From Orbilia blumenaviensis (lineage: Eukaryota > Ascomycota > Orbiliomycetes > Orbiliales > Orbiliaceae): DNA of 64,000 bases. Positions 35,852 through 46,918 of this stretch are shown piece by piece; position 1 is the first letter of the stretch, and each line of letters starts with the position of its first letter. The position numbers and the translations under genes were made by a program. Below the pieces are notes generated by a model, which did not search any database, was not told the DNA's origin, and worked only from the letters and a program-made list of their open reading frames with translations. The DNA is taken from contig JAVHNS010000003.1 of the NCBI GenBank assembly GCA_036872755.1, positions 3,534,001-3,598,000 of the forward strand, read 5' to 3'.

Positions 35852-36364
35852 ATGGTTGTCCTTTCTTCTCTTGTCGCCGCCCTTCCCCTCTCTCTCAGTG
35901 CCTTTGCGTCGCCTGCTGAAACCACCGACTCAAAACATGCGCTTGTAAAGCGGGACGCAACCGAGGTCATCTACCTTACCGCAATCGCCCTTCCACCACC
36001 CAGTGTCCCTTACTGGCTCGGTGCCGTCGCCTATTACCCGACCACTGATCTCGCGTTCTCAGGTGCCGAACCAAGAAATAGCGACGAAAACATCGGACCT
36101 GCTGGTGGTACCAATATCTGGCGAACCTGGCCCACACCATGCAGCGGAAACACTCATTATGAAGTGTTCTTTCTTTCTGGGGTTACCTTCCAGTTTGACT
36201 TGAACTTTGGAACCAATACTGCGCCGATAGGAGCTGTTGTTGGAGGTGGTTGGAATGGATTTAATGCTTTTACTTGCAGGAAGGATAATCAGAGACAAGT
36301 GTACACGACTGGAACGAATGGAGATGCACCGGTTTTGGCTATGGTGAATTGCACAAGGGTTTGA
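35852..36364 (+). CDS. Small secreted protein with a Kex2-like processing site
   Basis: A single exon encoding 170 aa. The ATG at 35852 is chosen because the signal peptide follows at once (MVVLSSLVAALPLSLSAFA); the frame upstream is leader. After a short propeptide comes HALVKRDATEV, where Lys-Arg is a typical Kex2 cleavage site. The mature part is about 130 residues, rich in Gly, Asn, Thr and Trp, with three Cys (PTPCSGN, FTCRKDN, MVNCTRV). The size, propeptide and Cys content resemble fungal secreted effectors or small wall proteins, but I cannot place it in a family. The neighbour on the opposite strand is a thioredoxin-like gene ending 211 bases downstream. Confidence 0.65.
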   Translation: MVVLSSLVAALPLSLSAFASPAETTDSKHALVKRDATEVIYLTAIALPPPSVPYWLGAVAYYPTTDLAFSGAEPRNSDENIGPAGGTNIWRTWPTPCSGNTHYEVFFLSGVTFQFDLNFGTNTAPIGAVVGGGWNGFNAFTCRKDNQRQVYTTGTNGDAPVLAMVNCTRV

Positions 36365-36574
36365 GAGCAGGCTTAAGGCTTCCTAAAAGTATATATTTGG
36401 GAAGAGAAGATATATGTCTGTGATATAGTAGTAAAGTAGCTAGAGAATGAAACCCATAGATCCTGCGAAAGGGCGATACGACGCTTCATCTGAGAAACGC
36501 TGTCGAAGCTACAGTAACACGATTCATATTCTTGGTGAGACTTTTTTTCGGCTGCGATGCCTAGACTTTGCTAG

Positions 36575-37354
36575 TCATTGACAGCAATGTGCCAGAGTTT
36601 CGGACAGGAGAGCCTGCTTGTCCCCTCCCTTTTCAATGATGATGGTGTTGTCTTCATGGATCCGACGGCCTGGAACTACACTGATGTCGGATACATTTGG
36701 AACATTGAAGACAAGGAACCGGGCTGGATGTGTCATGTCAGCTTTTCATTCATCGCCTGGGTCATTAGGCTCACGAGTTTCAGATCCACCCGATCTCTGA
36801 ATCAGACATGCACCCAATTGGTACCGTGATATGAAGTTGATGATAGGCAGATGCCAATATTTTGGACTTACGGTACGCTTTAATACTATAATCCGCACGA
36901 AACTTCTTGCCAAGATCCGACTCCTTATCTAGTCGAAAAAACTCTATGTGCCTGTGGTTTTTATTTTGGAATTGTTCCTCGAAGAATGGGGCAATGGCCT
37001 CGCAATACCCGCATTCTGTCCAGAATAGGAATACTACTGTGGGTTTTCCACGGGCGAGTTTTGCCTGGAACTCTTCAAATCTGGTGCATGCCCAGAACAA
37101 AACGGTTAGTTATATATATGGAATGAAAATTTATTTTTATTTTTTTATATCTAATACGAAGGAAAAGGTTAAAAGGTTGCGAGCTCATGAAACCTCGGTC
37201 GGAGGAACCTGTGAAGTGGTCTTATAGCCTTTTCTGGGCTTTGGGGCTTGGTCAGGCCCCAACTGTTGCCTTACGAATGCAACCCCCTCTGTCGGGTCAG
37301 CGCGGACTATACCCACTACACTTACGTTGCGAGTTCTTCGGTTTTCATTGGCAT
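36575..37354 (-). CDS. Thioredoxin-like protein with CGYC active site
   Basis: Three exons, 37354-37326, 37080-36872 and 36741-36575 (134 aa), with donors GTAAGT and GTAAGT; the first intron (245 nt) has an ACTAAC branch site. The thioredoxin fold is clear: TFEEFQAKLARGKPTVVF, then LFWTECGYCEAIAPFFEEQF with the redox CxxC, then a helix-strand unit (IEFFRLDKESDLGKKF), then the start of the cis-Pro strand (YSIKAYPD) and a C-terminal helix (GGDKQALLSETLA). Usual thioredoxins have WCGPC; here the motif is ECGYC, with Tyr in place of the Pro that tunes redox potential, so its chemistry may differ. There is no signal peptide, so it is probably cytosolic. The first exon is inferred from the splice consensus only. 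Confidence 0.7.
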
Positions 37355-38319
37355 CGTGGCAGACCAAAAAATTCCCCTTTCTCTTAGCGGTGGCAATGTC
37401 TTTGATCTATGCGGAAAGTATGTGGAATCTCCGAAGGGGATGAAAATGATGATGAAGGAAAAGATTGAGACCTCCAGGCGTGTCTGACACCTGGACTCAT
37501 GGTTCGGCGCCCCACCGTCGAGGCTTTCGCTCCGTGTGGTGGCGGAGAAGAATTCTCTGGGTGGCTTTAGTGATAGGATGTTTGACGCTCAACACACTGT
37601 GTTGAAGAGCTTGTTGTATTTACCGCGTTGCAACACACGGGAATCACTCAACGCAGATCCAACCAAGCTAAGCAATGCCAAGATACGCCGCAGAGCAGGG
37701 ATCTCTGGAACATTAAAGCTTGTCAAAGGTGGGAAAGTATGACGTCAAGTCGATTAGCAGGACTTTGATCGCGCAACCTTCCGCCGTAATCCGCTCTATC
37801 GCTTTATATTTCGTCTACGAGGCTTCAGGTCTGTATCCTAATTGTCTACCATCTTTCTTTTAATTTTCTTTGGAGTTTCTTGGAATCATAGATATCGCTA
37901 GGGCACTAACGTAATCGCTACGCATACGCATACTTGTATGCATAGTATAGTCAGTACCTAGTCAGTGCTATAGCCATTTTATCGAACCGACATTCAACCG
38001 ATCTCACATATTCGGAACCCAGCAAGACGCGAAGGGCCGTCAAAAATTGTCTCCGCTGCCTATCGGTAGTATCATTTCTATTGACAAGTGATAACACTCC
38101 AAAAGGTTGACCGATTGGGGAATTTGCACCGTCGTTGGGATCGCTTGGCTTTTGCTTCTGAGCGAACATTTCCGCCACGTGGGAAAGACTTTCGCTTCAA
38201 CCGAGAGAAGGCTGTCAGCGAGAAAGTGGACAGCAATCCTTCTGATCGGAAGAACTCGGACACCCTCCTGCTAAAAGGAAAAGAAGATCCTAGTTGATTT
38301 CCTTATCTTATTGGCTATC
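37355..38319. other. Divergent promoter region
   Basis: About 960 bases between the thioredoxin-like gene (minus) and the mitochondrial phosphate carrier gene (plus). It carries both promoters, including a CACGTG box listed separately. No gene is seen. Confidence 0.5.
38176..38181. promoter_or_regulatory. CACGTG box upstream of the phosphate carrier gene
   Basis: A CACGTG hexamer lies about 140 bases before the carrier start. NUC-1/Pho4-type basic helix-loop-helix regulators of phosphate response bind this hexamer. Other bHLH factors do too, so the assignment rests on the neighbouring phosphate genes. Confidence 0.4.
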
Positions 38320-39427
38320 ATGACGTCCAGATCTAATCCCCTTGGTCCACCAACCAACGTCAGCCCGAAGAACTTACCTGCATTGCAGCAGTATCCCTTT
38401 GGCAAGATCGAACCGAATTCACCCAAGTATTTCCTGTCATGCATGCTGGGAGGGATTGTCGCTTGTGGCCCGACCCACACTTTCGTCACACCCCTTGACC
38501 TCGTCAAAACCAGACGACAGGTTGATTCAAGGCTCTACAAATCAAATATCCAAGGGTGGAAACTGATATATGCAAAGGAGGGGGTCAGAGGGGTTTTCAC
38601 GGGCTGGTCTCCAACTCTTGTCGGATACTCTTTCCAAGGATTTGGGAAGTATGGGTTCTACGAGATCTTCAAGCACATCTATGGGGATAATCTTTTCCCT
38701 GGGATGAATCGCACAGTCGTTTACCTTGGCGCATCTGCGTCTGCTGAATTCATAGCAGATATCTTACTATGCCCCTTTGAGGCGTTGAAGGTCAGAATGC
38801 AGACCACTGTGCCACCATATGCAAAAAATTTGCGGCAGGCGTGGGCAAAGACTACAGCTGAGGGTGGGATGGCAAAACTCTATGCTGGGATTGTCCCATT
38901 GTGGGGGCGGCAAATCCCCTATACGATGTGCAAGTTCGCCACTTTTGAAGAGACCGTCAACTTGATTTACAAGAAGGGTTTGAGTGGGAGAAAGGAAGAT
39001 TATGGCAAACTCGTTCAGACCGGAGTCAGCTTTTTAGGTGGATACATTGCTGGCGTTGCATGTGCCGTAGTATCGCATCCAGCCGATGTGATGGTTTCCA
39101 AGTTGAACTCAGAAAGGAAAGGTAAGCGCACTGTTATTCCCCGGATTTCGACTTTTAATCTCTTGGAAAAATTCTTCTTCCTTTCTTTTTTTAATGGTTC
39201 ACTTTTTTTTTTTTAAAAAAAAGTCTAGATCGCTAACACTTTTGGTCATAGCTTCGGAATCAGCGGCCAAGGCGATGACCCGGATTTATGGTAACATTGG
39301 ATTCGGTGGACTCTGGAACGGTCTTCCAGTAAGGATTGTCATGATCGGAACCCTTACAGCGTTCCAGTGGTTGATCTACGATTCATTCAAAGTGTACCTT
39401 GGTTTACCAACTACGGGAGGTCATTGA
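38320..39427 (+). CDS. mir1: Mitochondrial phosphate carrier (SLC25A3/Mir1 type)
   Basis: Two exons, 38320-39121 and 39252-39427 (325 aa), joined in phase 1; the 130-nt intron contains T- and A-rich tracts. I use the ATG at 38320. Three mitochondrial-carrier repeats are visible with their signature motifs: [11 protein letters not shown] in the first, [11 protein letters not shown] in the second and [11 protein letters not shown] in the third. [20 protein letters not shown] and [14 protein letters not shown] are characteristic of phosphate carriers. The family brings inorganic phosphate into the mitochondrial matrix with protons for ATP synthesis. The length is typical. The next plus-strand gene is a plasma-membrane phosphate permease, and both have an upstream CACGTG box. 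Confidence 0.93.
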
Positions 39428-41117
39428 ACCAATTGAACGGACGACGAGAAAGGAGCCCACGAGGTCTTGGCGCTTGAAAAGGACGATGAACACGTGCGAC
39501 AAGCGTGGGACCGAATTGAAGAATAATGAGTGTTTTGTTTTTCTGTTAGCCTAATTAACTTTGTTTTTTTTGCTGGTTTTGGTAGGAAATCGTTATGTAT
39601 TCCTTTTAGAGATCGTTGGGAAAAGAGGTGTTTTAGTCATTAAAGTAAAAGGAAAGCACATTCGCTAAATCGCCGGCGCCAAGAAGGTGGGAATAGAATT
39701 TTCCACAGCCAATAAGCATTAGTGATAGACGCACGATGCTGAGTCCGAAGAGGCGAGTTCAGCGTGAGGAATTGATTAAAAACTATTTTACACAATGTAG
39801 TTTCTAGCGAGGCGCAGGTGGGCTTACCTACGTGCCATACCGTTTGAAGTGTATGGAGGATATAGACGAATTGTGGTGGTTAGGCTGCTGCCCAAAGCAG
39901 CTTGCCTAAGACACCTAAAAACAAAACAGACTTTAGTTCGACTGTCAGAGAATGAAAGCCAGACCGACGCTAGAAGGGCCTTGCTAGGGAACGAAGCACC
40001 GAATCAGAGGGGGTCTTTCGCGCACGCGAGCGTTCACAGATAACGGGAGCCTGATAGATTAGGCAGGTGGCCGCGTGGGGACAAGTAAAGTGAAGCAAAT
40101 TGAAGCAAATTGAAGCTCAATTGCCATTGCGAACAAGCATCGAATCTGACTTGGCTGCATTTTCCGGACCGGGAGGTGGGAAGACTGGATGACACAGGTA
40201 TCAGCAGAAAATTTCTCAGAATTTTCCTTGGAGAGATGGACCAGGGTGTCATAACGCCATGGCATTGGATCTGGACGCCTGCGAAACACTAGAAGCGAGC
40301 GACGACGACGTTTCATTTCCGCACGTGTGTTGATGTCTGATTTTAATTGGGTCGCTTAGCTTACATCCGAGGGCCCCGAACCCCCCACATCCCGTCAGGC
40401 AGCTACCCGATCGCGCCAAGCAAGCGCCAAGAACGTCGTACAGATATATGCCAAGACTGTGGTAACCACCAATGGAGCAGTTCGCCGATGCGTTGCTGTC
40501 AGAGGCTTGCCCGGCCTTGGAGGTTCTTAGTGCCGATTTCAGATGGCCATGAACATGAACAATGCATGTCTTGATTTGATGGTTTCAGCCGCCAGGTAGG
40601 TAACGACTTTGCTGTGCTCTGCTTTGCTCTGCTCCAATGCCTTAAGGATATTGGTACATACATATTGTTTGTATGCTACTACTCTGCATCAACTGGAACT
40701 AATATGACATCCATCTGCCATGCATGTAGTGTGTAATAGACTTTTTTGATTTCTTTTCTTTCCTTTTTCTTTCCTTTTTTCCTTTTTCCTCTTTTACATG
40801 TGCCCTCGCGCATTTGCAGGAACGAAATCCCACCGCTACCTGGCTGGGGGTAGGAGGGGGAGGCTGGGCCAGGGTCCTTCTATTCTTTTTCCGAGCACCG
40901 GCTGCCTCGTTCCTGGTTGTGCCAACATGTAGGACCAGACTCTTGGTATCGATTAAGACTTCTCTTGCACTCTTGGACAGGATATATAAGAACAACAGGT
41001 CGGGCCCATCCTGTATCACTTTTTTCTGTTCAGAGCAAAGCAGTCTTCTCGAACAATACCTACCCATCTATAACTCTTGACTTGCACATTGGGAGCATAT
41101 TCCAATACCATTTCAAG
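39428..41117. other. Intergenic, phosphate permease promoter
   Basis: About 1.7 kb. It contains CACGTG at 39491-39496 (just after the carrier gene) and at 40322-40327. A pyrimidine-rich stretch lies at 40740-40800. I see no supported gene. Confidence 0.5.
40322..40327. promoter_or_regulatory. CACGTG box upstream of the phosphate permease gene
   Basis: A CACGTG hexamer about 790 bases before the permease start; another lies at 39491-39496. In Neurospora, NUC-1 binds such sites ahead of the orthologous pho-4 gene. Function here is inferred from that precedent. Confidence 0.4.
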
Positions 41118-43077
41118 ATGCTCGACCAATTTACTTACGTTTTCGTCATCGGCACATTCTTTGCCTTTCTCGACGCCTTCAACAACGGTGCCAGTAAGTA
41201 CAAACATTCCCATCTACAGCGTGCAAAACAACATGATGCATATTTCTCTTTTCATAAGCCTTGATGTATAAGTCAGTTGCTTACTTAGAATTCACAAATA
41301 GACGATGTCGCCAACGCTTGGGCCACCTCTGTCTCTTCCCGTTCGGTAACATACCGACAGGCTATGGTTCTCGGTACTATCTTTGAAATCGTCGGCGCTG
41401 TTGCTGTCGGTGCCAGAACCGCAGAGACTATCAAGAACGGCATTATTCCAAACTCTGCCTTCCGTGGTGATGCCGGTGTCCAGATGCTTGCCTTCACTTG
41501 TGCTCTTGCTGGTGCTTCCTCCTGGGTCATGTGGTGTACTAGACACTCCGCTCACGTCTCCTCCACCTACTCTCTTATCTCCGCTGTCGCTGGTGTCGGT
41601 GTCGCCACTGTTGGTGCTTCCCAGGTCCAATGGGGATGGAACAAAGGAAAGGGTCTCGGTGCCATTTTCGCTGGTCTCCTCATGGCTCCATCAATCGCTG
41701 CCACTTTCGGTGCCACCATCTTCATGCTCATCAAACTCGTTGTTCATTTGCGCAAGAACCCATCTCTATGGGCTGTTTGGTCTGCTCCTATGTTCTTTCT
41801 GATCTCTGGTACCATCTGTACCCTCTCCGTCGTCTACAAGGGTTCCCCAAAGCTTGGTCTCAACAAGAAGCCAGCATGGTACATCGCTTCTGTCACTCTC
41901 GGAACTGGTTTCGGTCTCTGTCTCCTATCTGCCCTCTTCTTCGTTCCATACCTCCATGCCAAGATCATCAAGAAGGATTACACTCTTAAGCCATGGATGG
42001 TCATCTACGGGCCTCTTTTGTTCAGCCGCCCAGCTCCACCAGATGCTGAAGTTGCCAAGGTTCCAGACTACGCCGTTGTCCAGCACGACGAGTTCGAGGA
42101 TACCCCAGAGGTCAGCGCTCAGGGCTCCGTCAACGAATCCAACACCGAAGTCAACGAGAAGAACCTTGTCAGAAACGAAATTAAGCAACTCACCTACAAA
42201 GAGCTTGTCGAACAGGCCGAAGAGCGAATGAACTCCAGACTGAGGAAGAAGCGCGGTCCTCTCGGCTGGGCTATGCGAACTCTCCACGAGAATCCAATGG
42301 GTGACGGAAAGATCTACGAACTTGCCAACATGAAGATTGCCCTCAAGCGTATTCCCGCCATGCTCGTCGCTGGTGCTCTCTACGGTGTTAACTATGATAT
42401 CCACGCTGCCCAAACCGGTGTTGAAGGTACTCCAGATGGTGCCCGTATGAAGCGCGTCTACGACAATGCCACCAAGTATCCCAATGAGACTGAGCACACT
42501 TTCTCCTTCATCCAGGTCATCACTGCCTGCACCGCCTCCTTCGCTCACGGTGCTAACGATATTGGTAACGCTGTCGGTCCATGGGCTGTTATCTACGCTG
42601 CCTGGTCCACTGGTGACGCTCAAGCTGCTAAGGCTCCAGTTCCAATTTGGCAAATCGCCGTTATCGCCATTGTTCTCTGCTTGGGTCTCGCTCTTTACGG
42701 ATACAATATCATGAGAGGTAAGTTTATCATCGCAAATTTCAAGTATTTACAATCAGGACATATACTAACTTTCTCAATCAATAGTCATGGGCAACAAGAT
42801 TACCTACCACTCCCCATCCCGAGGCTGCTCCATGGAAATGGGTGCCGCTATTACTGTCCTCCTCTTCTCCCAATATTCTCTCCCAGTCTCTACCTCTATG
42901 TGTATCACTGGTGCCACCGTCGGTGTCGGTCTCTGCAACGGTACCCTTAAGGCCGTTAACTTCCAGCGAGTCACCCTTCTCGTGATCTCCTGGATCGCTA
43001 CCATCCCAGTTGCTGGTACTCTTGCTGGTGTTATCATGGGCATTGTTCTCAACGCTCCTCACTTCGCCTCGGCTTGA
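41118..43077 (+). CDS. pho-4: High-affinity phosphate permease, PHO-4/Pho89 (PiT, sodium-phosphate symporter) type
   Basis: Three exons, 41118-41193, 41302-42717 and 42785-43077 (594 aa), with GTAAGT donors. The two inverted PiT signatures are present: NNGANDVANAWATSVSSRS near residue 23 and FAHGANDIGNAVGPWAVIY near residue 450. The first intron splits the first signature inside its Asn codon. Hydrophobic segments make about ten to twelve membrane helices, separated by a central hydrophilic loop (about residues 215-330) rich in Glu and Lys, as is usual in this family. Fungal members import phosphate with sodium at the plasma membrane and are induced by phosphate starvation. The mitochondrial phosphate carrier lies just upstream on the same strand. 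The sequence is strongly codon-biased, in keeping with high expression. Confidence 0.95.
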
Positions 43078-45512
43078 AGTGTCTCTTTTAGCATTGATTT
43101 ATTAGTTTTAATGTTTTCTCTTGTTGATGCTCACACGAAGCTGCTAGAATGAGCGGTGATTGCTTTTTTGTTGCATATATAAAACACTAGTATATAATTC
43201 CTCTGGATCTAACGAATCGATGTTCACGATCAACTAAACGATCTGAGCAACATTTCTTCCTGCATAAACATATTTTCCATCCCCAACACAAAAATAATAT
43301 AGATATCATTTCTCTCTCGTGGGTGAAGAAACTACACTAGCGCTTGAAGCTAAAATCCGAATTCTGCCGGGTTTCCAAACTCCCCACCTTGATGGATACT
43401 CTTGGCGTCTACCCCTCCCAAACGCCGGAGCCGGCCGCATATTGAACCCGAAGACGGCAGGTTGTCGTGTGAGACAATGGTAAATGGGACCCAAGAGTAT
43501 CTCCAAGATAGCCCAAGATAAAACCAAGATCCAGTCCCAAGAAACCCAAGATCTGATTCCAAGATTCCGCCCCACGCGGTGCTTTAGCTTGTTTAGTGTT
43601 CGAAGCTTTTTGGGGAGGTGCGGCAGTTCAACGGTGTTGTTTGCTTTCACGCATTCCAGATATGCTTCTAACGATTGCTCAAATTGGAGGCTGACGAGGA
43701 GATAGTTTTGGAAGGTTACTCATTTTGTACGACGTCTATTTATATTGCCGGGTAATAGGAAGAATTTAGCTTGGAGTAGCACTATAGAAGATTTACAGGA
43801 GTGGTTAAGTTGTCTTGTGTCTGTGTTTGCTTAATATTGGAGAGCTATTTTTTTTTTCCATTGAGAATGTTAGTGCCGGCTTGGTTCAAAGGTTAATTTG
43901 TTACCCAACCAAGTCAGCCTTGAAATTTTATCAAAGTTGACGGCTGATGTGGGGACCAATGATAGGGCGGGTAAAGTTGTGTCGGACGACACCCCAAATT
44001 TTTTTCGCTTTAGACTGTGCTTTGCAGGTACGGAAGAATAGAGTGGATCCCTGTCAGGCTAGGAGCACCAACCTGCATCACGCAAGCGAGGGGTTGTTAG
44101 CTGCAGGCCATTGTGGATATCCCAAGCCGCTTTCGAAATGCTGAGAATCCCAAGAGAATTCTTGGGATCGGGAACTGGTTCCCACATGTCCACATGTCCA
44201 CATGTTATCTGGAGCTCGTTTGGTCGAGAGAGTTGTTGAGTGGGATAAGGAACTCGTCATCTGAAGTTTACGTAGTGAGCGCGCCCCGAATCTTTTTCTT
44301 CCCTCTTCTCTTTCTAGTGCGGGGCTGCACGTTGCGGGTCTTCATTGATAATACATATTCTTTTCCTCTTTTTCGTGTCTTGGGGTTTGCTTGGAAATTC
44401 TCTAAGTTGTTATTGTGGGGTGGATAATCGGAATCGATAGTGAACCTGACGATCGAAGGGGGCTGAGCATGAGCTCAGCGGAGCTTAGATCAATGCCGTT
44501 ATGATAGTGCTATTTGGCCGGAACGGTCGAATGGAGAGTGCCGGCCCTGAGCTTTTTTCCTTCTCCGCAGCTGATTGCGAAAGAGTGGTATGTGATACAA
44601 CAGAATTTGAGCTTTGCTGGAACTGAGTTGTGGGCTCGCGTGTAACGGCCGAAGGTCATCTGGACCTAGGTTATTGAGCAATCGAGCCAGTCCATTGTGA
44701 GGGACTCAGCAAGAGTATCGTGTAACCCCGGGAGGCCCTGGAGGGATACCCTTTGGCTCTATATTGCGAATTTGTAATCGTCGGGAGCTTGATTGTTACT
44801 TGTGACAGCCGTGGAATGATTGCGTCGCGTGCATGTACATATATCCTGCACAATTGGGTATGTTCTAAGCTTTCTTTTGTTTTCTGCTAGCAAGGATAAG
44901 AATCTAAGACTGCGGATGTTTAGCTTATTAGATATTGGCATGGTGAAGTATCTACCATACCCTCGCACTACTATGCTACCAGGGAAGCCAGCTACCTTGA
45001 ATCCCTGCCACCTCAAAGGAAGACTGAAATTGTATCGGCTTTGGTCGGGGTCGAGCTACTATGGCTAGGAATGTTGGATTCGACTTGGCGAAAGTGTTAA
45101 CTGGCTCAATGATGTCACGCCCAGGCTCATGGCTGCGTATTCCTGGATTGAATCTAATGATAGTCTGCGTATTTTCAATTTTAATGTCGGTGGATATTTC
45201 CGTGAGCTGGCTCGAGCTCGAGCTTGTGTGCTCGTTGGGAATCTTCTTTTCTGTTTAGCACGAGGAGTGTCTCACCTCCAATAGCTTACATACTCCTTCG
45301 TGCATCAACGATTATATAATTATCTCACAATTGTACGATACCGTTACTGTTGATATTTGTGACTGTAGAGCGCTGGCCACAGCTTGCTTCCTCGCGGAAA
45401 CGGGGATGGGGACTCGACACCTCTAGGCGCCCTGTTTTTGGTGGGGCATGCCGGAGCTCTAGAGATCAACAAACCTTCTGCCGCGTATCTTGGAGCATAG
45501 AAAGCTTCTATA
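43078..45512. other. Intergenic up to the large element
   Basis: About 2.4 kb with normal composition and no supported gene. A short triple repeat of CCACATGT occurs near 44184-44206. It ends at the inverted terminal motif of the large element. Confidence 0.5.
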
Positions 45513-45527
45513 TACCGTAGGGGATTT
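45513..45527 (+). repeat. Left terminal inverted repeat core
   Basis: TACCGTAGGGGATTT; exact reverse complement of 63330-63344. Confidence 0.6.
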
Positions 45528-45580
45528 ATGATGTTTTTTAGGACGGTGCCAAGACACCATTCACAACACCTTCGCCAATC

Positions 45581-45840
45581 AAGGCGCCTTACTTTTCAGG
45601 TCTGCTTTAAGTCTGCATCGAAATAACAGTTGCTTTGTTTCTTAAAATGACTTGAGGATCTACAGTGTCCGTTATATAAAGTTGTCATAATTGTCGCAGT
45701 GCATCAATCAAAGAAGCGACTTGATTTTAAGGCGCCTTGAGTTTAAAGTGTCCTCAATGTTGAAGTGTCCTGATAATCGAGGTGTCCTGAAATCTAAGGT
45801 GCTAGCGACCGAAAAATCGCTGTAAATGATAGGCGCCTTA
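45581..45840. repeat. Left subterminal motif cluster
   Basis: AAGGCGCCTT occurs at 45581 and 45729, and AGGCGCCTTATA at 45831. GTGTCCT repeats (near 45748, 45765 and 45782) lie between them. Related motifs occur at the right end of the element. Confidence 0.5.
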
Positions 45841-45976
45841 TATTTTGGGGCGTCATCAACCTGTCTTGAAGACGGTTGAACGGCGGCTTAGAGTCTTACA
45901 GTGTCTTGTAGGGAAAAGCGTTGTGAGTTGAAGGCGGTTTGATTTCTATTCCGTCCTAGCTACGATACACTACTGA

Positions 45977-46050
45977 TCCCCCTCCCCCTCCCCCTCCCCC
46001 TCCCCCTTCCCCTTCCCCTTCCCCTTCCCCCTCCCCCACCCCTCCTCCCA
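45977..46050. repeat. CCCCCT/CCCCTT hexanucleotide microsatellite
   Basis: More than ten C4-5T1-2 units in a row. The other strand is G-rich with regular runs of four or five G, which could form a G-quadruplex. Confidence 0.85.
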
Positions 46051-46261
46051 CTCCATACCACCTATTCTTATTCCCTTCCAGTATCATTATTCTCTACCGC
46101 TACTCAAAGGTTTAACCGATAAACGTCGTAGGTTGCGTCGTAAAGGCTGTCAAGTTTAATTAAATTAGAAAAGGCTTTTTAACGTTTGGATTTAAGAATC
46201 AATTAAACTTACCATGTCATTTCCAGCAATTTAAATGAAATCCAAGCAGCTTGGTGTAAAA

Positions 46262-46309
46262 GGTACAAAGGTACGAAGGTACGAAGGCACGAAGGCACGA
46301 AGGCACGAA
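46262..46309. repeat. Octanucleotide tandem repeat (GGYACGAA, six units)
   Basis: Six units of GGTACAAA, GGTACGAA or GGCACGAA in direct array. Confidence 0.85.
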
Positions 46310-46918
46310 AACCTTAAATAAAACCCAATTTGATATTAGTGATAATACTCAATACGCTGGTAAATTAACGCACTCAAAAATCTGGACTTACCATGATAAT
46401 ATCAATCCAGAGGAATATTAAAAATCTGTCTAGGGGGAATTTAAATCAGATAAAATGCAATTTAGGAGGATAGGAGGTATTTGGTAAATTTTAAGTACTT
46501 ATTATATGATCTAGGTGTACTTAAAACCCAGAACCTACAGCCGCCATAGCCGTTACTATCCGGTATTTTCTACAAGTTAGATTGGAGTATGTCGAAGACT
46601 TATTGGTGGTGTTGATTAATGGATGTTAGATAATTATTTCATTTTCTAAACCTGTGTTCTTTTGACATTAAATATAAAATGTGGAGTTTGAGAGGTAATT
46701 GTTGATAGGTGATAGATAAATTAATTATCTCCATCAATCTTTCAACGATTACACCCGAGAACAGCATCTTTGTTGATATAGACAAGCTTTCTTCCAATGA
46801 CAAACACCCTATTTGGTCCTTTCTGCTAAATTTAATGTGTAAAAACAGAAAAAACTTGAATGAATATGGGCTGGTTTGAGTTCAGCTGATAGAACATGCT
46901 TGCTCCCATGGTAAAAGA

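Noticed and set aside
41925..42653. 242-codon minus-strand open frame
   Set aside because: Antisense to the codon-biased phosphate permease gene, which explains the long open frame.
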